From Microthrixaceae bacterium (GTDB lineage Bacteria; Actinomycetota; Acidimicrobiia; Acidimicrobiales; Acidimicrobilacustridaceae), in NCBI GenBank assembly GCA_947449015.1, contig CANFQA010000022.1:1-42689 (forward strand): a DNA stretch of 42,689 nt. Reading direction: 5' to 3'. Both the position numbers and the translations under genes were made by a program. The notes under the pieces were generated by a model. It was not told the origin of the DNA. It saw nothing but the letters and a program-made list of their open reading frames with translations, and ran no database searches. Below are positions 27,036 through 34,548 of the stretch, piece by piece (within the stretch, counting starts at the first letter, position 1; every line of letters starts with the position of its first letter).

Positions 27036-27826
27036 GCGCCATGACTTCGATCTACGACCTGTGGCGCTCAGCGGTCACTGACAGTCGCCCCGTTGCCATC
27101 GCCACGGTGGTCGAAGGCCCCGGCGTCGGCGCCAAGATCCTGGTGGGCGAAGACATCGAACCAGTTGGTTCCCTTGGTGATCCCGACCTTGATCGGGTGG
27201 TTGTTCGCGATGCCATTGGAGAGTTGGCCGGAGGTCGCACTGGTGTGCGCCACTACGGCCCGCATGGTGAAGCACGTGAAGAGACCGTTTCGGTCTTCAT
27301 TGAGAGCTTCGCGCCGCCTCCCCAGATGCTCATTTTCGGTGCCGTCGATTTCACCGGAGCCCTCGTCCGCATCGCCAAGGTTCTCGGCTATCGCGTCACG
27401 GTCTGTGATGCCCGCGAGGTATTTGCCACCCACCGGCGGTTCCCGCAGGCCGATGAAGTCGTCGTCGACTGGCCCCATCGTCTTCTCGAACGGGTGGGCG
27501 ACCGTCTTGGTCCGCGCGATGCGGTGTGCGTTCTTACCCACGATCACAAGTTCGATATCCCCGCGATCATTGCGGCGTTGGGAACCGAGGTCGGGTATCT
27601 CGGGGCCATGGGTAGCCGTCGCACGAACGCCGAACGACTCCTGCGTCTCGAACAGGACGGGGCCGATATGGACGAGGTGCGGACGCGACTCAGCGCCCCG
27701 ATCGGTCTCGATCTCGGTGGGCGCACACCCGAGGAAACTGCCATCTCGATCTGCGCTGAGATCATCGCCGCTCGTACTGGCCGTCCGGCTGCTTCATTGT
27801 CTGTCACCGAGGGTCCGATCCACTGA
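27032..27826 (+). CDS. XdhC/CoxF-like protein with C-terminal Rossmann domain
   Basis: A 264-residue protein. Residues about 1-90 look like a degenerate XdhC N-terminal domain in which the GGC motif is replaced by GSLGDPDLD and contains no cysteine. Residues about 95-255 are the XdhC Rossmann domain (PF13478 type): MLIFGAVDFTGALVRIAK, THDHKFDIPAII, YLGAMGSRRTNAERL and GGRTPEETAISICAEIIAAR. It probably cooperates with the short Cys-bearing protein upstream in Mo-cofactor delivery. The GTG start overlaps the upstream stop; ATG 27041 is an alternative. The stop lies 28 bp from the convergent FAD-subunit gene. Confidence 0.9.
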   Translation: MSAMTSIYDLWRSAVTDSRPVAIATVVEGPGVGAKILVGEDIEPVGSLGDPDLDRVVVRDAIGELAGGRTGVRHYGPHGEAREETVSVFIESFAPPPQMLIFGAVDFTGALVRIAKVLGYRVTVCDAREVFATHRRFPQADEVVVDWPHRLLERVGDRLGPRDAVCVLTHDHKFDIPAIIAALGTEVGYLGAMGSRRTNAERLLRLEQDGADMDEVRTRLSAPIGLDLGGRTPEETAISICAEIIAARTGRPAASLSVTEGPIH

Positions 27827-27854
27827 TCGGCGCTCGAATCGAGGTCAATGGCAC

Positions 27855-28682
27855 TTAGGCGAGGCCGGATTCCTCAAGGGCTCGACGCACAAGTACGCGA
27901 GCAAGATGCTCGCGGTATTCGACCGTGGCGTTGTTGTCATGCTGTGCTTCAGTGCCTTCGACCGCTCGATCAGCGGCGCTTGCTGCATCTGCTCCAGAGT
28001 TGAGGGCCTCGACAACACCGGCGGCGTACAGGGGAGTGGAGCCCATGTTGACCAGACCGACGCCCGAACCCTCTTCGGCGCGCACAGCGGCGACTCCGAC
28101 GATCGCCCAGTCCTGGGCGCGGCGGTTGAACTTCTGGAACGACCAGCCCAGCGTGGTGAGCTTGGGGATGCGGATCTCGGTGAGCAGTTCGTCAGGTTCA
28201 AGAGCCGATTCGAGGAACCCGGTGTAGAAGTCGCCAATGGCGATCTCGCGCTCACCATTTGGCCCGTTGGCCACCAGCGTGCCGCCCAGCGCAAGCACCA
28301 CCGCCGGCAGATCAGACGCAGGGTCAGCGTGGGCGAGCGAACCACCGATGGTGCCGCGATGGCGCACCTGAGGATCGCCGACATGGCCGGCGGCGTGCTG
28401 AAGCAGCGGCGCAGCCTCACCAAGTAGGTCGCTGGTTTCGAGGTCGCGGTGACGAGTGAGTGCACCAATGGCGATGTGATCGCCGGCATCGCGGATGAAA
28501 CGCAGATCCTCGAGACGTCCGACATCGATGAGCACTGTGGGCGAGGCCAAGCGCAGTTTCATAAGTGGCAGCAGCGAATGGCCACCGGCGAGAAGCTTTG
28601 CTTCATCGCCGTGTTCGGTGAGTAGGGCAATGGCTTCGTCGGCGGACTCGGCGCGCACGTAGTCAAAGGCGGCGGGAATCAT
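27855..28682 (-). CDS. CoxM-like FAD-binding medium subunit of the Mo hydroxylase
   Basis: A 275-residue subunit of the CO-dehydrogenase/xanthine-dehydrogenase family FAD-binding type. The FAD-binding motifs are [15 protein letters not shown] (about 32-46) and the [16 protein letters not shown] segment (about 108-123). The C-terminal CO_deh_flav domain follows ([18 protein letters not shown]). It passes electrons from the 2Fe-2S subunit to the final acceptor. The ATG overlaps the stop of the small-subunit gene by four bases (ATGA), so S and M are coupled. It is on the opposite strand to the large subunit, which is unusual because coxM-S-L genes are normally co-directional. Confidence 0.93.
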   Translation of the reverse strand: MIPAAFDYVRAESADEAIALLTEHGDEAKLLAGGHSLLPLMKLRLASPTVLIDVGRLEDLRFIRDAGDHIAIGALTRHRDLETSDLLGEAAPLLQHAAGHVGDPQVRHRGTIGGSLAHADPASDLPAVVLALGGTLVANGPNGEREIAIGDFYTGFLESALEPDELLTEIRIPKLTTLGWSFQKFNRRAQDWAIVGVAAVRAEEGSGVGLVNMGSTPLYAAGVVEALNSGADAASAADRAVEGTEAQHDNNATVEYREHLARVLVRRALEESGLA

Positions 28683-29152
28683 GCTGCGCCGCCGTTGTTC
28701 TCTGCTGCGCAGGCAAGGACCGACTGCACGATGTTGTGATAGCCGGTACAGCGGCACAGGTTGCCTTCGAGACCGAGGCGAACCTCACGCTCGGTGGGAT
28801 CAGGGTTCTCCTCAAGCAGCGAAACAGCCGCCATCACCATGCCCGGGGTGCAGTAGCCGCATTGCAGGCCGTGGTTCTCCTGGAAGCAGCGCTGCATCGG
28901 GTGAAGAGTGTCGCCATTGGCGAGGCCCTCAATCGTGGTGACGGTGCTGCCGTCAGCCTGCACGGCGAGCATCGTGCACGACTTCACCGATTCGCCATCA
29001 ACATGGATGGTGCAGGCTCCACACGAGGAGGTATCGCACCCGATATTGGTGCCCGTGAGTCCGAGAGCGTCGCGCAAGTGGTACGCCAGAAGTGTTCGCG
29101 GCTCAACCTCGTCGGAGTGCTGAACGCCGTTGACGGTCATCGTGATCTTCAT
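28679..29152 (-). CDS. CoxS-like 2Fe-2S small subunit of the Mo hydroxylase
   Basis: A 157-residue subunit carrying two [2Fe-2S] clusters. The plant-ferredoxin-like N-terminal cluster uses Cys39, Cys44, Cys47 and Cys59 ([16 protein letters not shown]). The C-terminal helical domain cluster uses Cys98, Cys101, Cys133 and Cys135 (QCGYCTPGM and [12 protein letters not shown]). All eight ligands are present. It relays electrons from the Mo centre to FAD. The start has a strong GAGGGGG ribosome-binding site. It is the first gene of the minus-strand S-M pair and is divergent from the MocA-like gene. Confidence 0.96.
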   Translation of the reverse strand: MKITMTVNGVQHSDEVEPRTLLAYHLRDALGLTGTNIGCDTSSCGACTIHVDGESVKSCTMLAVQADGSTVTTIEGLANGDTLHPMQRCFQENHGLQCGYCTPGMVMAAVSLLEENPDPTEREVRLGLEGNLCRCTGYHNIVQSVLACAAENNGGAA

Positions 29153-29238
29153 GGTCCCCCTCGGTTCCTGACCAGTGATGATCGTACTCCAGCACTCCGG
29201 TCACGCCTGAGGTCTGGTGTCGGTGATTGACTGGCCCC

Positions 29239-29817
29239 ATGGAGCTCGAATCCTCCCGGTGTGCGGCGGTGATACTTGCGGCTGGCGGATCAACGCGGTT
29301 CGGCGGCGATCCCAAGCAATTGGCGGTCGTCAAGGGGCGACCGCTCGTGCGAGCAGCGGTTGATTCGGCACTCGACGCGTCAGTATTTGCCAAGGTCGCG
29401 GTGGTTTCGGGGGCGGCGTCGCTCGATGCGGTGCTGCCGGCCGAAGTGGTGGTGATCGATAATCCCCAGTGGGCTGCCGGTCAGGCCTCGTCTCTGCAGG
29501 CGGGGCTTCGCTGGGCTCGCCAGCAAGGCTTCGAGCGGGTGGTGGTGGGGCTGGCCGATCAGCCGGGGGTCCTCTCCGAAGCCTGGCGGCTTGTGGCCAC
29601 CGCCGACGACGACCATCCCATTGTTGTGGCCACCTATGAGGGGCGGCGGGGCAATCCGGTACGACTCGACATGTCGATCTGGGATGAATTGCCCACCGAG
29701 GGCGATGAAGGGGCACGGGCGCTCATCGGAAGAAGGCCCGAGCTCGCCGGGGCGGTACCCTGCCCCGGCACGATGGTCGACATCGACACCCAGGAGGATC
29801 TCGACCGATGGAACTGA
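29239..29817 (+). CDS. MocA/MobA-like molybdenum cofactor nucleotidyltransferase
   Basis: A 192-residue NTP-transferase of the MobA/MocA group. The N-terminal motif is VILAAGGSTRFGGDPKQLA, followed by VVVGLADQPGV, in the place of the metal-binding DxP segment, and RGNPVRLD. The family includes MocA, the CTP:molybdopterin cytidylyltransferase that makes MCD, the form of cofactor used by xanthine-oxidase-family enzymes. The location inside the Mo-hydroxylase cluster favours that role. The ATG at 29239 is preferred to TTG 29227. The next gene overlaps its end by 10 bp. Confidence 0.85.
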   Translation: MELESSRCAAVILAAGGSTRFGGDPKQLAVVKGRPLVRAAVDSALDASVFAKVAVVSGAASLDAVLPAEVVVIDNPQWAAGQASSLQAGLRWARQQGFERVVVGLADQPGVLSEAWRLVATADDDHPIVVATYEGRRGNPVRLDMSIWDELPTEGDEGARALIGRRPELAGAVPCPGTMVDIDTQEDLDRWN

Positions 29818-30533
29818 TCAACGAATTCGACGTGAGCGTCTCGATCGACACTGCGTGGGCCGTGCTCACTGATGTTGAGCGCATCGCCCCCTGTCTGCCC
29901 GGAGCACAGCTCCAGGAGATCGAGGGTGAGGAGTACCGCGGCATCGTCAAGGTGAAGGTCGGGCCGATCACCGCCCAGTACAAGGGTCGCGCCACGTTCC
30001 TTGAAAGCGACAGCACCGCCTATCGACTTGTGCTTGACGCTGCTGGCCGCGACACCCGAGGAGCGGGCAATGCGAGCGCCATCATTACCGCCCAACTGGA
30101 ATCGGCTGGGTCGGGGACGCATGTGACTGTGACTACCGATCTCACAGTCACCGGCAAGGTCGCCCAGTTCGGTCGCGGCGTGCTGGCAGATGTCAGCGCC
30201 AAGATTCTCACGCAGTTCGTCGACAATCTGGAGCAGACCGTGCTTATCGATGACACGGTGCTCACCACAGGTACCGTGCCCACTGCAGAGCCCCCGGCTG
30301 CTGCTGAAGCTGCTTCCGATACTGATGCCGCAGTGGCTGCTGGTTCTGCTTCTGGCTCCGCTGAGATAGCCAAGGATGCGGCTCCGAAGGTGCGCCGGAT
30401 TGATCAGCCCGAGCCTGAGGCCATTGATCTACTTGGATCGGCGGGCACGCCGGTGCTCAAGCGAGCAGTTCCTGTGCTTGGGGTCGCGGTTGCTGCACTC
30501 ATCGTGTGGCGAGTGCTGCGTCGCAAGCATTGA
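29808..30533 (+). CDS. CoxG-like SRPBCC protein with C-terminal membrane anchor
   Basis: A 241-residue protein. The N-terminal SRPBCC/START-like domain (about 1-145) begins MELINEFDVSVSIDTAWAVL and includes CLPGAQL and VKVGPITAQYKGRATF, as in CoxG. A low-complexity Ala/Ser/Glu linker (about 160-205) leads to a C-terminal transmembrane helix (VLGVAVAALIVWRVLRRKH) ending in basic residues. CoxG is reported to help anchor CO dehydrogenase to the cytoplasmic membrane, and the C-tail anchor fits that role. It is linked to the MocA-like gene by a 10-bp overlap. Confidence 0.9.
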   Translation: MELINEFDVSVSIDTAWAVLTDVERIAPCLPGAQLQEIEGEEYRGIVKVKVGPITAQYKGRATFLESDSTAYRLVLDAAGRDTRGAGNASAIITAQLESAGSGTHVTVTTDLTVTGKVAQFGRGVLADVSAKILTQFVDNLEQTVLIDDTVLTTGTVPTAEPPAAAEAASDTDAAVAAGSASGSAEIAKDAAPKVRRIDQPEPEAIDLLGSAGTPVLKRAVPVLGVAVAALIVWRVLRRKH

Positions 30534-31018
30534 ACGCAACCGCCGATGAACGTGCCCGGGTCGCAGAGCTGCTCGGTCGCGAACCAATGGGGGATTTCGA
30601 GATTGTCGTTGTGAGCCCCGCCGGCGATCCGGCAGTGCTGCGCAACGAACCCCTGCTGCCTGATGGCACGCCGATGCCCACGTTGTATTGGTTATGCGAG
30701 CCGTCTATCCGCTCGGCCATCGGAACCCTCGAGTCGCTCGGTGGTGTTCGTGATGCCGAGTCAGTCGTCGGCCTCGAGGCCGTGCGCCTCGCGCATGATG
30801 CCTATGCCGCCGAGCGCGATATGCAGATTCCCGCCGAACACAGCGGACCCAAACCCTCAGGTGGTGTCGGTGGCACCCGCGAAGGCGTGAAGTGCCTCCA
30901 TGCCCATTACGCCTACTGGCTGGCCGGTGGTGACGATCCGGTCGGCGAATGGGTGCATTCGCAATTGATTGAGCGCGAGTTGCTCCCGGCTGCTGCACCG
31001 GTGAGGATCACGACATGA
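30506..31018 (+). CDS. DUF501 domain-containing protein
   Basis: A 170-residue (or 162-residue) protein of the actinobacterial DUF501 family, as in Rv1025, located directly upstream of ppx as in mycobacteria. Recognisable segments are VAELLGREPMGDFEIVVV, GTPMPTLYWLCEPSIRSAIGTLE and GVKCLHAHYAYWLAGGDDPVG. The CLHAHYAYWLAGGDDPVG block contains conserved His/Cys residues, but no activity has been established as far as I know. GTG 30506 overlaps the CoxG-like gene by 28 bp; TTG 30530 would give a TTGA overlap with its stop and is equally possible. Its own stop overlaps ppx (ATGA). Confidence 0.88.
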   Translation: MASAASQALNATADERARVAELLGREPMGDFEIVVVSPAGDPAVLRNEPLLPDGTPMPTLYWLCEPSIRSAIGTLESLGGVRDAESVVGLEAVRLAHDAYAAERDMQIPAEHSGPKPSGGVGGTREGVKCLHAHYAYWLAGGDDPVGEWVHSQLIERELLPAAAPVRITT

Positions 31019-31929
31019 CGACACGAGTCGCGGCAATCGACTGTGGGACGAATTCTGTTCGTCTGCTGGTCAGCGACGGTGGCCGAACAACTGTTGAGCG
31101 GCTGATGCGCATCACCAGACTGGGCGAAGGCGTCGATGCCACCGGTCGGCTCTCGGATGGGGCCATCGAACGCACCGTTGAGGTGCTGCGCGAGTACCGG
31201 AAAGTCATTGATCGGCTGGGAGCTGAGCGGGTACGGATGACCGCCACCTCAGCGGCCCGTGACGCCTCCAATCGCGATGTCTTTTTTGCTGCTGCCAAAG
31301 AGGCCATCGGAGTCACACCCGAACTGCTCTCGGGTGAGGAGGAAGGGCGACTCTCATTTCTCGGCGCGACCGCAGATCTTGATGTCACCCGTGGACCATT
31401 CCTTGTCTGCGATATCGGTGGTGGTTCCACTGAGTTCGTGTGGGGGACCACTGAGGCCGAGGTTTCCGTCAGCACCGACATGGGTTGCGTTCGTATGACT
31501 GAAGCTTGGTTACACAGTGATCCGCCCGATCCGCTGGAGCTCAGTCAGGCGCTTTCAGTCATCTCGCTCCATATCGACGATGTGCTGCGTGAAATCCCCA
31601 TGGCAACCGAAGCCGCCACCTTTGTTGGTCTGGCTGGCACGGTGAGCACCGCAGCATCTGTCGAACTGGGTTTGGCCACCTATGACCGAGATCGCATTCA
31701 TCACTTTGAACTCAGCCGTGAAGCCATTGAGGATGTGTTCCGCACTCTGGCCACCGAATCGGTCAAGGACCGCAAGGACAACCCGGGTCTCGAACCGGAG
31801 CGGGCCGATGTGATCGTTGGCGGTATGTGCGTGCTGGTCTCCATCATGCGGCGCCTCGGTTTCGACTCCTGTCTGGTCTCCGAGTCCGACATCCTCGACG
31901 GTCTGGCGATGTCGCTCGCGGAAGGCTGA
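31015..31929 (+). CDS. ppx: Ppx/GppA exopolyphosphatase family protein
   Basis: A 304-residue member of the Ppx/GppA phosphatases, which have the ASKHA ATPase fold. The phosphate-1 loop is AAIDCGTNSVRLLV; SATSAARDASN-type and LLSGEEEGRLSFLGA segments follow, then VCDIGGGSTEFV and GLAGTVSTAASV. It is the short two-domain form, matching Rv1026/Ppx2 by position after DUF501. It degrades polyphosphate or (p)ppGpp; which one cannot be read from sequence. The start is coupled to DUF501 by a four-base overlap. Confidence 0.92.
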   Translation: MTTRVAAIDCGTNSVRLLVSDGGRTTVERLMRITRLGEGVDATGRLSDGAIERTVEVLREYRKVIDRLGAERVRMTATSAARDASNRDVFFAAAKEAIGVTPELLSGEEEGRLSFLGATADLDVTRGPFLVCDIGGGSTEFVWGTTEAEVSVSTDMGCVRMTEAWLHSDPPDPLELSQALSVISLHIDDVLREIPMATEAATFVGLAGTVSTAASVELGLATYDRDRIHHFELSREAIEDVFRTLATESVKDRKDNPGLEPERADVIVGGMCVLVSIMRRLGFDSCLVSESDILDGLAMSLAEG

Positions 31930-31981
31930 TCGCAGACGCCACGTCAGACTGCGGCGCAGCACCTCGGTAGGATCTCTGTTC

Positions 31982-32578
31982 GTGACCATGCTCCTCGGAC
32001 GCCGCATCGTGCTGCGACAGTTGGTCGTCACTGATTTCCCGCAATGGCGTGAGGTTCGTCGACGAAATGTGGACTGGCTGAGCAAATGGGAGCCAACCCG
32101 ACCGGTTGGCGCTCCTGATGTCATCGAAGATCGTGATGCGTTCGGTATGCGCTGCAGTTCACGTCAGCGCGAGCAGCAGCTCGGTGTTGGCTACGGATTC
32201 GGAATCTTCGTTGATGGGTCGTTCTGCGGGGAGATCAACATCTCCTCTGTGCAGCGCGGCCCGTTCCAGAGCGCGTATATCGGGTACTGGATTGACGAAG
32301 CTCAAGCCGGCAACTCCTATGTGTCCGAGGCAGTGGTGGTGCTGGCCCGGCATGCCTTCGAACAACTTTCGCTGCATCGGCTGCAGATCGCGATCATTCC
32401 GCGGAACTCGGCGAGCCGACGTGTGGTTGAGAAACTTGATCTGCGCGAAGAGGGCACTGCGCTTCGTTATCTGGAAATTAACGGGGTCTGGGAGGACCAC
32501 GTTCGCTATGCGATCACGGCGGAGGATTGGGACGAGCGCGGTAGCGCGCTGCTCGCCGAATGGGTCCATCCGCAGTGA
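31982..32578 (+). CDS. GNAT-family N-acetyltransferase (RimJ/RimL-like)
   Basis: A 198-residue RimJ/RimL-like acetyltransferase. It begins with LLGRRIVLRQLVVTDFPQW and has the central GxxxGEINI strand (FGIFVDGSFCGEINISSV), YIGYWIDEAQAGNSYVSEAV containing the acetyl-CoA loop region, and a C-terminal LHRLQIAIIPRNSASRRVVEKL. It likely acetylates a ribosomal-protein N-terminus or a small amine, which is inference. GTG 31982 is preferred because a TAGGAT hexamer ends 8 bases before it; ATG 31988 is an alternative. It follows ppx and precedes the MFS gene, whose start lies within its last codons. Confidence 0.85.
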   Translation: MTMLLGRRIVLRQLVVTDFPQWREVRRRNVDWLSKWEPTRPVGAPDVIEDRDAFGMRCSSRQREQQLGVGYGFGIFVDGSFCGEINISSVQRGPFQSAYIGYWIDEAQAGNSYVSEAVVVLARHAFEQLSLHRLQIAIIPRNSASRRVVEKLDLREEGTALRYLEINGVWEDHVRYAITAEDWDERGSALLAEWVHPQ

Positions 32579-33906
32579 GTCGCCGCAGTTCATCCCCTCG
32601 GCCCCGCAGCGAGGCGTTTATCGCCTTTCGCTATCGGAACTTCTCGCTCATGTGGTGCGCATCGCTGCTCTCCAGTAGTGGCACCTGGTTGCAGAACGTC
32701 GCGGTGCCCTTCGTGGTGTTCCGCATTACTGACAGCGGTGCATGGCTCGGCGTCACCGGGTTTCTGTCCTATGTACCGATGGTGATCACTGGCCCATTCG
32801 CTGGTTCGATTGCCGATCGGTTCAACCGCAGAACCGTGCTCATGGTGTTCGGTGTCATCCAGACGCTTCTCACGCTCGGACTCTGGCTTGACTATGTCAG
32901 CGGGGAGCGCCGAATCGGCGTGATCATTTTGCTGCTCGCCGCGAACAGCACTGCAGCGGGCTTCTCCGTTGCGTCCTGGCAGGCGTTCGTCACCGAACTG
33001 GTTCCCCGCAAACATCTGCTCAACGCAGTCACGCTCAATTCGGCGCAGTTCAACGCGGCACGGGCATTTGGTCCGGCTGTTGGTGGCATCGTGCTGGCCA
33101 CCCTTGGTGCCGGATGGTCGTTTTTCATCAACGCGATGACGTTTGTGGCAATGGTCATCGCGTTGTTGTTCGTTCACGTTCCCCGAGTTGAGCGGCCTGT
33201 GCGCACTGGTCGGTCGAAGCCAATTGCCGAGATGATCACTGCGGTGCGATACGTACGTACACAGACCGGGATCGTGGTCTGTCTCATGGTGGTATTCGCA
33301 CTCGGATTCTTCGGCGGCCCGCTGTTCAATCTGCTGGTTGTGTTTGCCGACCGGGTCTACGGAATTGGCGATGGAGCGTATGGTCTGCTCGCTGGCTGTC
33401 TCGGCGCGGGAGCAATCATCGCTGCACCATTCGTGGCTGGTCGCGGAAACCGAACCTCACGTAGCACCATGTTGACCATCGCAATGGTGGGCTATGGCCT
33501 CGCCCTCATCTCGTTGGCGGCTGCGCCTAGTGCGATCGTGGGAGCGGTGGCACTGCTGTTCGCCGGTGCTGGCTATCTGGGTATCAGTTCAACGCTGAAC
33601 ACCACCGTGCAGATGCAGGTGGCCGAGTCCATGCGGGGTCGGGTCCTGGCGTTCTATGTGATGGTGCTGACAGTGGCCATACCCATCGGCTCACTGATCC
33701 AGGGCTGGTTGGTCGATTTGATCGGCGTGCAGTGGACCGTGGCTGGTTCAGGCACGTTGTTCCTGTGCGTGTTCGCGGTGTTCCGATTCGGCTTCGATGC
33801 GTTCGGGCACATGGACGATCTCACGCAGGATTCGCTCACGAGTGAGGACGCCAAGTTGGCCATTGCCGAGGCCGAAGCGATCGAATCAGCCATCGATCCG
33901 ATCTAG
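32560..33906 (+). CDS. MFS transporter (MFS_3, enterobactin-exporter-like)
   Basis: A 448-residue 12-helix major facilitator. The N-terminus FRYRNFSLMWCASLLSSSGTWLQNVAVPFVV and the loop 2-3 motif GSIADRFNRRTVLM are typical of the MFS_3 exporters. The second half starts at about residue 225 (AVRYVRTQTGIVVCLMVVF), and the C-terminus after the last helix is acidic and helical (about 415-448). The substrate is unknown; drug or siderophore export is typical for the family. ATG 32560 gives 19 bp of overlap with the acetyltransferase gene; GTG 32575 would give a GTGA overlap. Confidence 0.88.
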   Translation: MGPSAVSRRSSSPRPRSEAFIAFRYRNFSLMWCASLLSSSGTWLQNVAVPFVVFRITDSGAWLGVTGFLSYVPMVITGPFAGSIADRFNRRTVLMVFGVIQTLLTLGLWLDYVSGERRIGVIILLLAANSTAAGFSVASWQAFVTELVPRKHLLNAVTLNSAQFNAARAFGPAVGGIVLATLGAGWSFFINAMTFVAMVIALLFVHVPRVERPVRTGRSKPIAEMITAVRYVRTQTGIVVCLMVVFALGFFGGPLFNLLVVFADRVYGIGDGAYGLLAGCLGAGAIIAAPFVAGRGNRTSRSTMLTIAMVGYGLALISLAAAPSAIVGAVALLFAGAGYLGISSTLNTTVQMQVAESMRGRVLAFYVMVLTVAIPIGSLIQGWLVDLIGVQWTVAGSGTLFLCVFAVFRFGFDAFGHMDDLTQDSLTSEDAKLAIAEAEAIESAIDPI

Positions 33907-33952
33907 TTCGCCGCTGGAGCCGGCCATGCACGAATGGTCCGCATCAGATGAA

Positions 33953-33958
33953 TAAAGT
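33953..33958 (+). promoter_or_regulatory. Candidate -10 element for leaderless lipoprotein gene
   Basis: TAAAGT ends 6 bases before ATG 33965, as expected for a leaderless transcript. The CAGGG bases directly abut the ATG, too close for a ribosome-binding site. No clear -35 was seen. Confidence 0.35.
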
Positions 33959-33964
33959 TCAGGG

Positions 33965-34516
33965 ATGATCTCGACGCGATTCATCTCATCGGTACTCGGT
34001 CTCACTGTGCTCGTAGCACTCCCACTTGGACTCAGCGCTTGTGGTGACTCCTCCTCGGATTCGGCTCAGAAGAGTTCTTCGGCTGCGAATGCTGATTTCG
34101 AACTGCAGTCGGCGGCGCCGGTGATCTCAAGCGTTGATGTCGGTGCAGCTGGGCCATCAGCGGGCGATATCGAGGTGTTCACCGCCGCCATCTCAAATGA
34201 TGGGCAGCCATCCGGCACCCTGGTTGGTACAAAAATGCTTCTCGAACTCGGCGGGCAGGACTCGATTCCCTCCGGGCTGGGGCTCTTTCAGAATCAGCTC
34301 ACGTTCCGACTGCCCGGCGGCGATATCACCGTGCTCGGTGTGCAGCAGTTCCCGCTGGATACATCTGACACTGCGGCGTTCGCCGAGATGGCCAAGACGC
34401 CGACAGTGCGTGCGATCACCGGCGGAACAGGCCAGTACGTAGGTGCCCGAGGTGAACTGACCTCGGTTCCGCAGGCGAGCGGTGGGCGTTTGCAGAAGTT
34501 CCACTTCGTTCCCTGA
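33965..34516 (+). CDS. Lipoprotein with allene-oxide-cyclase/dirigent-like barrel
   Basis: A 183-residue exported lipoprotein. The signal peptide MISTRFISSVLGLTVLVALP ends in the lipobox LSAC with acylated Cys26. A Ser/Ala-rich linker follows, then a beta-rich domain (about 55-183) with DIEVFTAAI, LVGTKMLLEL, LTFRLPGGDITVLGVQQF and the typical AITGGTGQYVGARGELTSV hairpin. This G-G-T-G-Y-G-A-R-G pattern is the signature of the allene oxide cyclase/dirigent barrel fold. In plants such barrels guide cyclisation or coupling; bacterial roles are unknown. It is monocistronic and convergent with the nuclease gene. Confidence 0.82.
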   Translation: MISTRFISSVLGLTVLVALPLGLSACGDSSSDSAQKSSSAANADFELQSAAPVISSVDVGAAGPSAGDIEVFTAAISNDGQPSGTLVGTKMLLELGGQDSIPSGLGLFQNQLTFRLPGGDITVLGVQQFPLDTSDTAAFAEMAKTPTVRAITGGTGQYVGARGELTSVPQASGGRLQKFHFVP

Positions 34517-34548
34517 CGCGAACAACATGCCCCGTTGGGCGAGCGGGC

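Noticed and set aside
27093-28427. Long plus-strand frame across the XdhC-like and FAD-subunit genes
   Set aside because: Shadow of two real genes: it lacks any family motif, while both overlapping genes carry strong signatures.
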